A stretch of DNA of 64,000 bases from Peribacillus simplex NBRC 15720 = DSM 1321 (lineage in GTDB: Bacteria; Bacillota; Bacilli; Bacillales; DSM-1321). Location of the stretch: the NCBI RefSeq assembly GCF_002243645.1, contig NZ_CP017704.1, forward strand, positions 62,001 to 126,000, written 5' to 3'. This document shows, piece by piece, positions 1 to 9,441 of this stretch (positions within the stretch are counted from its first letter, which is position 1; the number at the start of each line of letters is the position of its first letter). The translations under genes were made by a program, and so were the position numbers. The notes beneath the pieces are model-generated. The model worked only from the letters and a program-made list of their open reading frames with translations, had not been told where the DNA came from and did no database searches.

Positions 1-1
1 T

Positions 2-292
2 CTAATGGATGGTACTTCTGAAGAAAATGTATTTTGGCTATATCGAAAAAAACGCGTAGTGGATCATTACAACCGAAGCTCACATTATATTGGAGCGAGA
101 TTCGAAAAGCAAGGAACGACCCATAATGAAAGCTCTCTTCTTCAATCATCTGATTATCAAGCTATAGGCGGCTCTTTTCCTATACGTATTAAAAACATAG
201 GCGTAATTGGGAGTGTAACAGTAGCAGGGCTTACACCTCAACTTGATCACGATTATGCTGTCGAGGGAGTAAAACATTTCTTAAAAAAATAA
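2..292 (+). CDS. UPF0303 / HbpS-like (DUF336) protein, C-terminal part
   Basis: The reading frame is open to the left edge, so this is the C-terminal part of a longer protein whose start lies outside the window. The sequence carries UPF0303 hallmarks: the RSSHYIGARFE stretch, then GGSFPI, then a VIGSVTVAGL strand and an acidic/His tail. The family belongs to the HbpS/GlcG-like fold (PF03928), some members of which bind heme or small cofactors, but no reaction is established for UPF0303. It is followed after 15 bases by a small monooxygenase gene on the same strand, so the two are probably co-transcribed. Confidence 0.8.
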   Translation, partial: LMDGTSEENVFWLYRKKRVVDHYNRSSHYIGARFEKQGTTHNESSLLQSSDYQAIGGSFPIRIKNIGVIGSVTVAGLTPQLDHDYAVEGVKHFLKK

Positions 293-307
293 GGAGTTTA
301 TAAACAA

Positions 308-601
308 ATGGTTGTCGAACATGCCATGTTAATCATCAAAGAAGAGCTAGTGGAGGAATTTATACAGACAATTAACGAAGCATTCCCTATTTTAAGCAAT
401 TCTGAGGGGTACTTATCTCACAAACTGCTTCGAAATAAAGAGAATCCAACTCTTTTTATACTTGTTGTTAATTGGAATAGTTTAGAAGACCATATTGATG
501 GCTTTGTAGGGAGTGCTAAATTCAAGAAATGGGACTCTATGCTCAGATACTTCTTTGATGAGTTATCCAAAAATCTTGCACTATACAGAACTAAAATATG
601 A
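308..601 (+). CDS. Antibiotic biosynthesis monooxygenase (ABM) domain protein
   Basis: This 97-residue protein has the size and pattern of a single ABM ferredoxin-like domain: an N-terminal beta strand (EHAMLIIKEE), a helix, a GYLSHKLLRN strand, and LFILVVNWNSLEDH followed by the F..W terminal helix. ABM proteins are dimeric alpha/beta barrels; members include quinol monooxygenases and heme-degrading IsdG-type enzymes, so the substrate is open. An AAGGAG site precedes the ATG, and the gene follows the UPF0303 gene closely. A strong terminator starts about 50 bases after the stop. Confidence 0.8.
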   Translation: MVVEHAMLIIKEELVEEFIQTINEAFPILSNSEGYLSHKLLRNKENPTLFILVVNWNSLEDHIDGFVGSAKFKKWDSMLRYFFDELSKNLALYRTKI

Positions 602-649
602 TTAATCAACATGTACCTGTCAAGTATACAGTTATAAAAGACTGCCTTT

Positions 650-690
650 ATGAGGCATGAGTTCGGTATTCAATCGGACTCATGCCTCAT
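650..690 (+). terminator. Rho-independent terminator
   Basis: A perfect 13-bp inverted repeat (ATGAGGCATGAGT at 650-662, its complement at 678-690) with a 15-base loop is followed by TTTGTTTTGT. It ends the UPF0303/ABM transcript. Confidence 0.85.
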
Positions 691-956
691 TTGTTTTGTA
701 TGTCAAAAAGTTTTAAACAGTAGCTGAATGCTCTTAAACTTTTTACGAAGCATATTACAGAAAGAATAGCGTTTTTTTCGTTTTTGGGGTAATGTTTTGT
801 CTTAGCTTGATGGGTATGTGGCAGTACCCCTTAAGGAACTAAAGGGGCAGGATAGTTTAAGAAGGATTTTATTTTGGGACACAAAGCATCCCTACGCCTG
901 CAAATGAAGGTGGTGGTGAATGCGGGAATCCCCCTTCAATCACTTCTACTAATGAA
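691..956. other. Intergenic stretch with decayed repetitive DNA
   Basis: No intact gene is seen. Positions 801-903 translate as a short open stretch that starts just after a stop and ends with LFWDTKHPY and a stop. It contains a 25-base segment (835-859) that recurs inverted at 10729-10752. It looks like the remnant of a mobile or repeated element; identity unknown. Confidence 0.35.
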
Positions 957-1976
957 TCAAATCATAACATGCTGATCAAGTTTAATAGGACTGTTTCTTT
1001 TCACAGATTCAATACTAGCTAGTGCAATTTTCAAAGACCATCGAGCATCTTCCGCAGTTACTAATGCTGGTTTATTATGAATCACACATACTACGAAACC
1101 TCTCAATTCCGCAATGTAAGCATCAAACAATAAATCTTGATCATATCGACATGTATTAAAACTTACCCCGTTATGATTATATCTCGTCATGCTAGATTCA
1201 CGGATTCCCCCTGCAGTAAGCATACCTTCAGATCCGAAAACCTCTGCCCTCACATCATAACCATATACTGCCTGGAAATTCGCTTCTGCAGTTGCTATCG
1301 CACCATTATCAAATTTTATCGTAACAACAGCAGTATCTAGTAATCCATTACACTTTAAATCCGGACGAATTAACGCATCTGCCACCGCATACACCTCAAC
1401 AGGCTTTGCACCAGGATTCAAATACATTAATGCATCAAAGTCATGGATTAAGGTTTCTAAAAAGATCGCCCATTCTGGAATTGATTCCGCTCTATTTAGC
1501 ATTGGATCTCTTGTTGTTGATTTTAACAATTGTGGCATACCAATTTTACCAGATACAATTTCTTCATGGGCAGCTTTAAAGCCTTTTTCAAACCTTCTAT
1601 TAAAACCAACTTGAACCAAAATATTACTTTTTTCACTCTCTTGAACAATTTCGTTTGCTTCTTTTAAATTAACAGCCATAGGTTTTTCACAAAATACCGC
1701 TTTACCTTGTTTAAAAGCAGCAAGGACATGACTAGCATGTGTACGTGCTGGTGAAGTAATCACCACGGCGTCTATTTCAGGATCTTGAATTAATTCCATC
1801 GGATCTGTGTATGCTTTTGCATTTATGTCTAATTGATTTATAAATTTTTCTGCAGCACCAGGTGCAGGAGCTGCAACCGCATATAATTTAGCTTGTGGTA
1901 AGCGATAGGCAAGCGTCTCCCCATGAAAAGCTCCCATTCTTCCAGCACCAATTAAACCAACATTTAGTTTATTCAT
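957..1976 (-). CDS. Gfo/Idh/MocA family oxidoreductase (inositol 2-dehydrogenase-like)
   Basis: A 339-residue NAD(P)-dependent sugar or polyol dehydrogenase. The N-terminal Rossmann motif is GLIGAGRMGAFHG (residues 6-18). The family Lys motif is in CEKPMA, followed by the FNRRFEKGF strand and the HDFDALMYL helix typical of inositol 2-dehydrogenases (IolG type). The frame extends 12 codons further upstream, but the ATG at 1976 is preceded by a good CTCAGGAGG site and starts directly at the conserved MNKLNVGLIGAG. The enzyme would oxidise myo-inositol or a related polyol at C2; the exact substrate cannot be fixed. No other inositol genes adjoin it, so it may be a solitary catabolic gene. Confidence 0.85.
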   Translation of the reverse strand: MNKLNVGLIGAGRMGAFHGETLAYRLPQAKLYAVAAPAPGAAEKFINQLDINAKAYTDPMELIQDPEIDAVVITSPARTHASHVLAAFKQGKAVFCEKPMAVNLKEANEIVQESEKSNILVQVGFNRRFEKGFKAAHEEIVSGKIGMPQLLKSTTRDPMLNRAESIPEWAIFLETLIHDFDALMYLNPGAKPVEVYAVADALIRPDLKCNGLLDTAVVTIKFDNGAIATAEANFQAVYGYDVRAEVFGSEGMLTAGGIRESSMTRYNHNGVSFNTCRYDQDLLFDAYIAELRGFVVCVIHNKPALVTAEDARWSLKIALASIESVKRNSPIKLDQHVMI

Positions 1977-2035
1977 AAAATAACCTCCTGAGAATTTATT
2001 TAGTATATACATTTACCTATTTAGGAAAGTCCCTG

Positions 2036-2167
2036 CCTTCAACTCAAAGTGTGATTGGCACCTTACGGAAACAAGGTAAATCCATTTTCCAAACCCTCAA
2101 AGAATACAGCGAGACAGGAACGATTGCTTGGTATTTTACTCCCTGGAAGATAGGGACTGTCGCTTGA
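2036..2167 (+). pseudogene. Transposase C-terminal fragment (IS66-like?)
   Basis: An open stretch with no start reads QSVIGTLRKQGKSIFQTLKE and then a stop at 2165-2167. The GxLRKQGxxxF pattern resembles the tail of IS66-type DDE transposases. The rest of the element is absent. A near-perfect hairpin (ATAGGGACT / AGTCTCTAT) overlaps the stop codon. The identification rests on memory of the family pattern only. Confidence 0.35.
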
Positions 2168-2286
2168 TAGTCTCTATTTGTCTTGTATATCTTTAGGCAG
2201 CCTGAATAGTTACATATGTTAATTTTTAGATTAGATAACTTCCCCTTCTCAAATGCTTCATTTCTTTTGTCAGCTCATCATTTTTT

Positions 2287-3324
2287 TTAAAAGAACTGCT
2301 CCTGAGTTTGACGGGCATGGGACTGGCCCCCTAATGATAAATTTACAAATGTTTCTTTTTCAATAGACTTAAAACACGCCTCAATAACATTCATATTTTG
2401 AATGGTATCTTCTAAAAGATCCTCTTGCATTTTCCCTTCTAATATTAATTGAGAGAAATACTCTACTTCTAACGTGTATTGCTGTCCGTATAAATCTTCT
2501 ACCCTATAATTTCCACTTTCACCAACTATAACAATATGCGCATTTCCATTTTGAGGTATAAAGGCTCTTGGCGCTTGAACGGTGCCTTTTGTCCCAATAA
2601 TTTCATATTGACCCACTCTTGTTCGGTCCATTGCAGCATCAAACTCAGCAATAATCCCATTTTCAAGCTCAATTATTCCCGTTACTGACATATCTACTTG
2701 ATTAGATATGTCATTTTGAGTTGAAGCAAAAACCCGTTTAGGTTCGGTATTTAAAATATTTCTAATTGAATGTATACAGTAACAACCGACATCATAGATA
2801 CTGCCTCCGCCTAATTTTTGATTCATTCGAATATTTCCAATTTGATCCTCAAGGAAAAAAGAAAGGCTCACCCTCATAATTTTTACTTCACCAATTTCAC
2901 CGGAAGCAATAATTTCTTTTACTCTTTTATGTTGTGGGTGAAATTGATACATAAAACCTTCCATAAACATAACGCTATTTTTCTTACATACTTCGATCAT
3001 TTCTTTTGCTTCTATTACAGTCAAGGCTGCAGGTTTCTCACAAAAGACATGCTTCCCTTTCTCAGCTGTTTTCTTTACCCAGGTTGAATGGAATGCATTT
3101 GGCAAAGGAATGTAAACTGCATCGATATCTGGATCATCTAACAACTCCTCATAAGTCCCGTAAATCTTAGGAATCCTAAAATTTGAAGCAATTTCGTATA
3201 CTTTATTATTTGAACTAGCGATTGCAACTACTTCTGCATTAAATGCATCCGTAAATGCTGGAAGTAATTCATCTTGAGCAATGTACGCAGTACTTAAAAT
3301 TCCCCAACGAACTTTTGTAGCCAT
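2287..3324 (-). CDS. Gfo/Idh/MocA family oxidoreductase (dihydrodiol/xylose dehydrogenase-like)
   Basis: A 345-residue NAD(P)-dependent oxidoreductase. It shows WGILSTAYIA near the N-terminus, then the CEKPAALT motif with the family Lys, FMEGFMYQFHPQ, and the GGGSIYDVGCYCIHSIR helix that marks the trans-dihydrodiol / D-xylose 1-dehydrogenase branch. That separates it from the inositol-type paralogue immediately downstream. The start at 3324 is chosen because AAAGGAGTT precedes MATKVRWG; 18 further upstream codons are open but lack a ribosome site. The two same-strand paralogues are separated by about 310 bases of decayed DNA, so they are probably not one operon. Substrate unknown. Confidence 0.85.
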   Translation of the reverse strand: MATKVRWGILSTAYIAQDELLPAFTDAFNAEVVAIASSNNKVYEIASNFRIPKIYGTYEELLDDPDIDAVYIPLPNAFHSTWVKKTAEKGKHVFCEKPAALTVIEAKEMIEVCKKNSVMFMEGFMYQFHPQHKRVKEIIASGEIGEVKIMRVSLSFFLEDQIGNIRMNQKLGGGSIYDVGCYCIHSIRNILNTEPKRVFASTQNDISNQVDMSVTGIIELENGIIAEFDAAMDRTRVGQYEIIGTKGTVQAPRAFIPQNGNAHIVIVGESGNYRVEDLYGQQYTLEVEYFSQLILEGKMQEDLLEDTIQNMNVIEACFKSIEKETFVNLSLGGQSHARQTQEQFF

Positions 3325-4191
3325 TCTTCCAACTCCTTTAATTAGCTTTTTAAAATGGTATCTGTATAAATAAATCATTTTTATTTATACGATTAAAAAA
3401 GCTATTTATTTAATTAAATGTTTTTGTTTTGCGAATAGGAGGGATTTATCAAGCATAATCCGCTGAACCCATCTGGTCTTTCTTCTTCTCCAAACTAAAG
3501 TTTCACTAGCTTGAACAGGAGTATTTAACCAAAAAAAGCTGAGATATCCCCCTTATCATTTCTGCTTTTTTCTAAGAAACATCGGTAACCGAAGGTTTTG
3601 AAGTAAAAAACTTTTTTCATTACATGCTGAGCAAGGTTCACTTTATCTATTTTAAGATACGCAGGGCTCCGCTAATTTTTCTTTTTGATGCAAAACACCC
3701 TTATGTAACCGGTTTCTTTTTTATAAATTTAATGATTGATGATTTTTCCTATTAATATAGCTGATTATATAAAAACATATAATAAAAGTAATTGGGTTTT
3801 GAAGACATGTTTTTACACTTTAAAGACATCCTTTTAAAAAAGCAGCGTAAGGGTGACAAATTTTTCAGTCCAAAAGGATCTGAAGGTATATGGAAAACAG
3901 TTATGGTACAAATACAATGAAAGTTTAAAAAAATAAATGGAAAGTACCATTGCGAGATTTTTCATATTATTACCAGTCTTAGTTTCTGAACAAAAAAACA
4001 AATTATTCAGCGACATTATCTGTGTGAGTATCAAAACAGCATATCCCTCCCCATTCTGGAAAGAGGCGTTATCTGCTCTTACAATTTGTTTTTTCTAAGT
4101 AGGTAAAGGAAAAGGAAGGGAAAATTGAGCGAGTATTCGTGAGCATTGTCTATTAAACTGAAGGAGTTCAATAAGAACGTAATAATTTAAT
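3325..4191. other. Long non-coding / decayed region
   Basis: About 870 bases without a credible gene. One plus-strand open stretch (about 3563-3757, 64 codons, no start) contains LFDAKHPYVTG, which recalls LFWDTKHPY at about 870-900; both may be remnants of one family. Nothing else could be identified. Confidence 0.4.
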
Positions 4192-4224
4192 AAAAACAGC
4201 CAGTTAGGTAAACTGGCTGTTTTT
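4192..4224. terminator. Bidirectional terminator
   Basis: A perfect 14-bp stem (AAAAACAGCCAGTT / AACTGGCTGTTTTT) with a 5-base loop and A/T runs on both sides. It lies 55 bases past the aldo/keto reductase stop on the minus strand. Confidence 0.85.
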
Positions 4225-4278
4225 GAAATGAAAATACACATGAACTACCACAGAATTAACGCAAGTTGAATGATAGCA

Positions 4279-5148
<870 letters not shown>

Positions 5149-5200
5149 TTAACAAATCGGAACATACTACTTACAATAAACAAAATTTATTGGTGTTAAA

Positions 5201-5944
5201 TTATCTCTCTTGATGTGTAGGACGAATAAGCATTTCATTAATTGCTACATCTGATGGTTGTTCAATGGCAAAAGCTATCGCACCAGCAATACTCTCAGCG
5301 TCTATCGCACCTTCATAAGCTTTATCGATTCCTGGTTTAAGATCCATATCTGTAATGGAATTTATTAATTCGCTCGTAACAGCTCCTGGTGAGATAATGG
5401 TTGTACGAATATTGTTACCTAACTCTTCTTTGCGAAGACCTTCTGTAATTGCACGTACAGCAAACTTTGTTCCTGCATAGACCGTACTTCCAGCTCCAAC
5501 AACATGTCCAGCTACTGAAGACAAATTAATGACATGTCCTGATTTTTGTTCTCTCATGGACGGAAGCACAGCCGCAATCCCATAAAGTACGCCTTTAATA
5601 TTTACGTCAATCATTTTATTCCAGTCTTCGATTCTTTTCTTATAAAGAAATGAATGTGGCATAACGCCAGCATTATTCACTAATACATCAATTTTTCCAA
5701 ACTCTTGAAGCGCGTACTCAGCAAGCTCTTCCATTTGTTCATGTGACGTTACATCGGTTACTTTATAAATAGCTTTTCCACCATTTTTTTCGATTTCTTT
5801 CTGTAACTGTTGTAAACGATCTTCACGACGAGCTGCCAAGACCAACTTCGCACCTTTAGACGCAAGTTTTTTAGCAGTTGCCTCTCCAATTCCACTAGAA
5901 GCACCTGTAATAATCACAACTTTATCTTTTTTGTTTGATATCAT
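5201..5944 (-). CDS. SDR family oxidoreductase
   Basis: A 247-residue classical short-chain dehydrogenase. TGASSGIG (13-20) binds NAD(P), NNAG sits at 90-93, and the Ser142/143-Tyr156-Lys160 catalytic set is present in LSSVAG and VYAGTK. The basic residues after beta-2 (AARREDR) favour NADPH. It closely resembles the YdfG/YwfD-like oxidoreductases of bacilli, whose substrates are mostly unassigned. AAAGGAT precedes the ATG by nine bases. It lies between the MFS gene upstream and the aldo/keto reductase downstream on the same strand, with short gaps, so a shared transcript is likely. Confidence 0.9.
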   Translation of the reverse strand: MISNKKDKVVIITGASSGIGEATAKKLASKGAKLVLAARREDRLQQLQKEIEKNGGKAIYKVTDVTSHEQMEELAEYALQEFGKIDVLVNNAGVMPHSFLYKKRIEDWNKMIDVNIKGVLYGIAAVLPSMREQKSGHVINLSSVAGHVVGAGSTVYAGTKFAVRAITEGLRKEELGNNIRTTIISPGAVTSELINSITDMDLKPGIDKAYEGAIDAESIAGAIAFAIEQPSDVAINEMLIRPTHQER

Positions 5945-6040
5945 TTATATCTATCCTTTCTTAAATAAAAAGTAAATTTATTAATCCAGATGATTTGCCA
6001 TCTAAAAGCAAAGCATCTGCATAATCTATTTTCTAAAACT

Positions 6041-7213
6041 TCACTGCTGTGCACTTGAGAGCTCACGGCCGCGTCTAAATGAAAACACTCCAATCAGTAG
6101 AGCAATCACGACTGATGTAGCTCCAACCCAACTGATTTCTAGTATTGATGACCTTCCCGCAACAATACCTCCAATTCCAGCACCAGCGGCAAATCCAAGT
6201 TGTACAAAGGAACTATTCAGGCTAAGCACGATACCAGAGGCTTCTGGAGTCAACGAGACTAGGTTAAAGTTTTGGGTAGGCCCGAACGTCCAAGCAGCGA
6301 TCTCCCAAATCATAAGCAATGGGAGGGTAACCATTCCCCATCCAAATCCAGAGACAGTTGACAGCAACAATAGCGAGATGATGTGGACAACCATGGAGCC
6401 GACCAGCGTGCGAACGATGCCGATCCGGTCTGCCAATAAGCCACCAACCTTAGAGCCAATCAAGCTTGCTATCCCCATAGCTAAGAGAATGATACTTAAT
6501 TTTCCTTTCATGGTTGGCATAACGGCGGTCAGAAAGGGAGTGATATACGTATTGAGCATCGAATAGCTAATAAATACAAAGAAGGTTACACCAAGAGTGA
6601 GTGCGATCCTCGGATTCTTCAAGAGGGCAAGACGTTTGCCCAGAGAAACAGACTCTTCGCCCTCCATGACCGGAATCGTCCGTGCAACAGCAAAGATAGC
6701 CACTAGGCTGAAGAGGCCAATGCCCCAGAAGATGCCCCTCCAATCATAAGACGAAGCAATCATCCGACCAAGGGGAACACCGAAGACAAGTGAAGAACTA
6801 TACCCCATTGCGATGTTAGCCATCGCTCCACCCTGACGTCCAGGAGCCGCCAGTTTTGCAGCTATACCATAGGCAGTGACAACGAAGACCCCTGTTCCTA
6901 CCCCCAGTAAAACGCGAGAGACCATCAACAATCCAAAGCCTGGAAGAGTGATTACCCCAATGACGCCGAGTAGTATGATGGCCAGAGCCAGTAACAATTG
7001 CTTACGCTGATCCATCTTAGAGGTTGCTGCCATAACAAGGGGCGTTCCGATTGCGTTACCGAGAGCGAATACGGTAATAAGCTGACCTGCGGTTGCTACC
7101 GATACATCGACGGAAGCAGCCACTTGATCCAACGTACCTACGATGACGAATTGTGAAGTGCCGACCACTAAGCTAATAAGGGTCAGCATGTAAATTTTCC
7201 AAGTATTTTTCAT
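6041..7213 (-). CDS. MFS transporter, AraJ/YdhP-like exporter
   Basis: A 390-residue major facilitator with about 12 hydrophobic segments. Segment 1 is followed by a GTLDQVAASVDVSVATAGQLIT loop region, as in the arabinose-efflux/chloramphenicol-resistance-like DHA1 subgroup, and LADRIGI gives the second-half loop motif. It sits in the cytoplasmic membrane and probably exports a small organic compound by proton antiport; the substrate is not evident. It is the first gene of the minus-strand MFS-SDR-AKR group and is divergent from the AraC-type regulator. Its local GC looks somewhat higher than that of its neighbours. Confidence 0.88.
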   Translation of the reverse strand: MKNTWKIYMLTLISLVVGTSQFVIVGTLDQVAASVDVSVATAGQLITVFALGNAIGTPLVMAATSKMDQRKQLLLALAIILLGVIGVITLPGFGLLMVSRVLLGVGTGVFVVTAYGIAAKLAAPGRQGGAMANIAMGYSSSLVFGVPLGRMIASSYDWRGIFWGIGLFSLVAIFAVARTIPVMEGEESVSLGKRLALLKNPRIALTLGVTFFVFISYSMLNTYITPFLTAVMPTMKGKLSIILLAMGIASLIGSKVGGLLADRIGIVRTLVGSMVVHIISLLLLSTVSGFGWGMVTLPLLMIWEIAAWTFGPTQNFNLVSLTPEASGIVLSLNSSFVQLGFAAGAGIGGIVAGRSSILEISWVGATSVVIALLIGVFSFRRGRELSSAQQ

Positions 7214-7452
7214 TCTGTTCTATCTACTCCTTTATCTATGATGTGATATATCAAGTTTTGCATTTTAGACTTTTTGTATCTTGTTTAGTTACCAGTAAAA
7301 ATCCCCCTCGAACTTCTACACTTGGAAGTCACAGCATAACAACAGCTTATTTCCATACAATCAGCCCATTAGAAGAAACTTCTGGATCATTTCGTTCTAC
7401 TCTACGCTTTGCATGATTTATCTTTCATTATTTGCATTATTATCGCTTTAAA

Positions 7453-7471
7453 CGGTTATATTATTTAACCG
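7453..7471. promoter_or_regulatory. Inverted repeat in the divergent MFS/araC promoter region
   Basis: CGGTTA and TAACCG form a 6-bp inverted repeat with a 7-base centre, between the MFS and regulator genes. It could be an operator; no experimental counterpart is known to me. The rest of 7214-7616 holds the promoters and the AraC boxes and no gene. Confidence 0.35.
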
Positions 7472-7509
7472 CATCCTTATTATGCTACAAGGGAGAAAGC
7501 ATCCGGTAT

Positions 7510-7543
7510 CCCATTCTTCTCAAATGATTGCCCAATCCTCTCA
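7510..7543 (+). promoter_or_regulatory. Putative AraC-type operator, two direct repeats 21 bp apart
   Basis: CCCATTCTTCTCA (7510-7522) and CCCAATCCTCTCA (7531-7543) are direct repeats spaced exactly 21 bases start to start, two helical turns, as expected for an AraC-family dimer. They end six bases before a possible promoter (TTTACG at 7550-7555, TATAAT at 7574-7579) for the regulator. A closely matching pair occurs at 10439-10472. Confidence 0.6.
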
Positions 7544-7616
7544 CGACCATTTACGCAGAAAGTGAATTAGCCTTATAATGGGACCAACACGGATGAAGAA
7601 AACAAAGGAGGATTTT

Positions 7617-8534
7617 ATGTTTGAACAATTATATAGACAAAGAGTTGAGCTCGCCAAAATCATAGAGGATCACACAGGACGTGACGGTACTCAAATGACT
7701 GCTATTCCGTCTTTATTTTTCTCCCGTTATTCTAATGATACTGGACCAAATTACGGAGTTCACAAGCCCTCATTATGCATTGTGGTTCAAGGGATGAAGG
7801 AGGTATTGTTGTCACAGGAGCTCTTTAGGTACGGTCCTGCCGATTACCTTGTTGCATCCGTTAAGCTGCCAATTACCGGACAAGTCATGGAAGCCTCTTC
7901 CGAAGTGCCTTATCTTGCTCTCAAACTTGAATTTACACCGAGTGAAATATTAGAGGTGTTACGTGAATTCCAAATGGGAGTTGACAAAAGTGAAAATGCA
8001 AAACGAGGTATGTATGTCAGCAAAACAGAGCCATCTTTGCTAGACGCGGTAACAAGATTAGTTCGTTTGCTAGATACTCCAAAAGACATCAAGGTACTTG
8101 CTCCTTTAATCGTGAAAGAAATCATCTATAGGGTTCTGCAAGGAGAACATGGGAATATGCTAAAACAAATAGCAATAGAAGGAAGTTCTACCCATCAAAT
8201 CAGTGACGTGATTGAACATATTATGAATAACTATGAAAAGTCTTTTAAGATTGAGGAACTTGCGGAAATAGCAAATATGAGTGTTTCTTCACTTCATCGG
8301 CACTTTAAAGAGATAACCGCGATGAGCCCAATTCAATTCCAAAAACAACTGAGACTTCAAGAAGCCCGAAGCCTGTTATTATCCGAATCAGCAGATGCAG
8401 CAGATGTTGCATTCCAGGTAGGCTATGAAAGTCCATCACAATTCAGCCGTGAATATTCGCGCATGTTTGGTTTACCACCAATAGAAGATATAAAGCACCT
8501 GAAGGAGCAATATGAACAAAGGGTAAAAGCTTGA
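7617..8534 (+). CDS. AraC family transcriptional regulator with AraC_N domain
   Basis: A 305-residue regulator. The N-terminal half matches the AraC_N ligand-binding domain (PF06719): AIPSLFFSRYSNDTGP, then KPSLCIVVQG and LPITGQVMEAS. The C-terminal third carries the two AraC helix-turn-helix units, with IEELAEIANMSVSSLHRHFK and a second unit ending VGYESPSQFSREYSRMFG. The start at 7617 follows an AAAGGAGG site; an earlier in-frame ATG at 7578 overlaps the promoter. It is divergent from the MFS-SDR-AKR group and probably controls it and itself through the direct repeats just upstream. E. coli YqhC, of the same architecture, senses aldehydes. Confidence 0.92.
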   Translation: MFEQLYRQRVELAKIIEDHTGRDGTQMTAIPSLFFSRYSNDTGPNYGVHKPSLCIVVQGMKEVLLSQELFRYGPADYLVASVKLPITGQVMEASSEVPYLALKLEFTPSEILEVLREFQMGVDKSENAKRGMYVSKTEPSLLDAVTRLVRLLDTPKDIKVLAPLIVKEIIYRVLQGEHGNMLKQIAIEGSSTHQISDVIEHIMNNYEKSFKIEELAEIANMSVSSLHRHFKEITAMSPIQFQKQLRLQEARSLLLSESADAADVAFQVGYESPSQFSREYSRMFGLPPIEDIKHLKEQYEQRVKA

Positions 8535-8598
8535 TTCCCCTTCACATAGGTTCATTCTATGTATTAATTTAGTGGCACCTACACTTTAAATAATATAG

Positions 8599-8636
8599 AA
8601 AAGTGCATTAATCTAATCCCGGATTAATGCACTTTT
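8599..8636. terminator. Bidirectional terminator between convergent genes
   Basis: A 15-bp perfect stem (AAAAGTGCATTAATC / its complement) with an 8-base loop. It is flanked by U-tract sequence in both directions and serves the AraC gene and the DUF4405 gene. Confidence 0.85.
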
Positions 8637-8648
8637 TCATTCTGCAAT

Positions 8649-9338
8649 TTACCTGTCTTTGTATGCCAAAGCTTTATCCTGCTTCCGAACAAATTTCAGA
8701 GCATAATGAGTCCCACAAATATATATTCCCATGATGGATAGATGATCTATTAAAAATCCCATGGAGGACTTATCAATGTTCCAACCAAATGGATTATATA
8801 CCGTTAACTTGTAAAACATATCTCTCTCGAAAGAAGCCTGCACACCATAAACAACAATCATCACCGCTATGACACGAAACACAATTGTGTGGATACGACT
8901 GGTGCTAGTAATTCCCGTCATCTTTCGTACTGCATTGATAATTGTTCCCCAGGATATTCCTATATGCACAGCCATGAAGATAAATCCCCAATATGAAGTC
9001 ATAACATGTATCTGTAATAGAATCATGTCATTGTTTATAGGAATAAAGGCAAATATGTCATGGGAAATTGGTACAGAACTTAGTATCACTACAGCCATAG
9101 ATACGAGAAAAAGCAAATTGACCGCAATACTCAGAATACGTCGTACATTGTGCTTTCCCTTAAAAATCGTCTTATACCATCTTCGATTTAAAATATTGTG
9201 GGCAATAAACAACAAAAACAATAAAACTCCTACCAGTTCGTGGATTGTATTTCCGGTAATATGGTAAGCCATAGCAACTAACATCAGAAAGGTCATTGAA
9301 AGGTCAATAACCAGCCTAATTAACATATTTCGATTCAA
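8649..9338 (-). CDS. DUF4405 membrane protein, cytochrome b-like
   Basis: A 229-residue integral membrane protein of the DUF4405 family (PF14358), which resembles cytochrome b561/FdnI-type heme-b subunits. About five to six membrane segments are visible. Candidate axial His residues occur in MAYHITGNTIHELVG, in the FIAHNILNR segment, and in IHVMTSYWGFIFMAVHIG. The start is set at the TTG at 9338, because GAGGAG lies six bases before it; an upstream in-frame TTG would contain the ribosome site, and the next ATG is too far. It is followed upstream on the same strand by a c-heme lipoprotein gene, suggesting an electron-transfer pair across the membrane. Confidence 0.8.
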   Translation of the reverse strand: MNRNMLIRLVIDLSMTFLMLVAMAYHITGNTIHELVGVLLFLLFIAHNILNRRWYKTIFKGKHNVRRILSIAVNLLFLVSMAVVILSSVPISHDIFAFIPINNDMILLQIHVMTSYWGFIFMAVHIGISWGTIINAVRKMTGITSTSRIHTIVFRVIAVMIVVYGVQASFERDMFYKLTVYNPFGWNIDKSSMGFLIDHLSIMGIYICGTHYALKFVRKQDKALAYKDR

Positions 9339-9441
9339 AAGGCTCTCCTCTTTCAACTTTATTTAATAATTGGGTCGGTTCCTCGTAGGGAAGTATTATT
9401 GATGATATCATTCAAATTTCGTTTAAATGCTAGAAAATCCC

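Noticed and set aside
3834-4034. A 66-codon minus-strand open frame
   Set aside because: Low-complexity, AT-driven sequence without a ribosome site or recognisable pattern.
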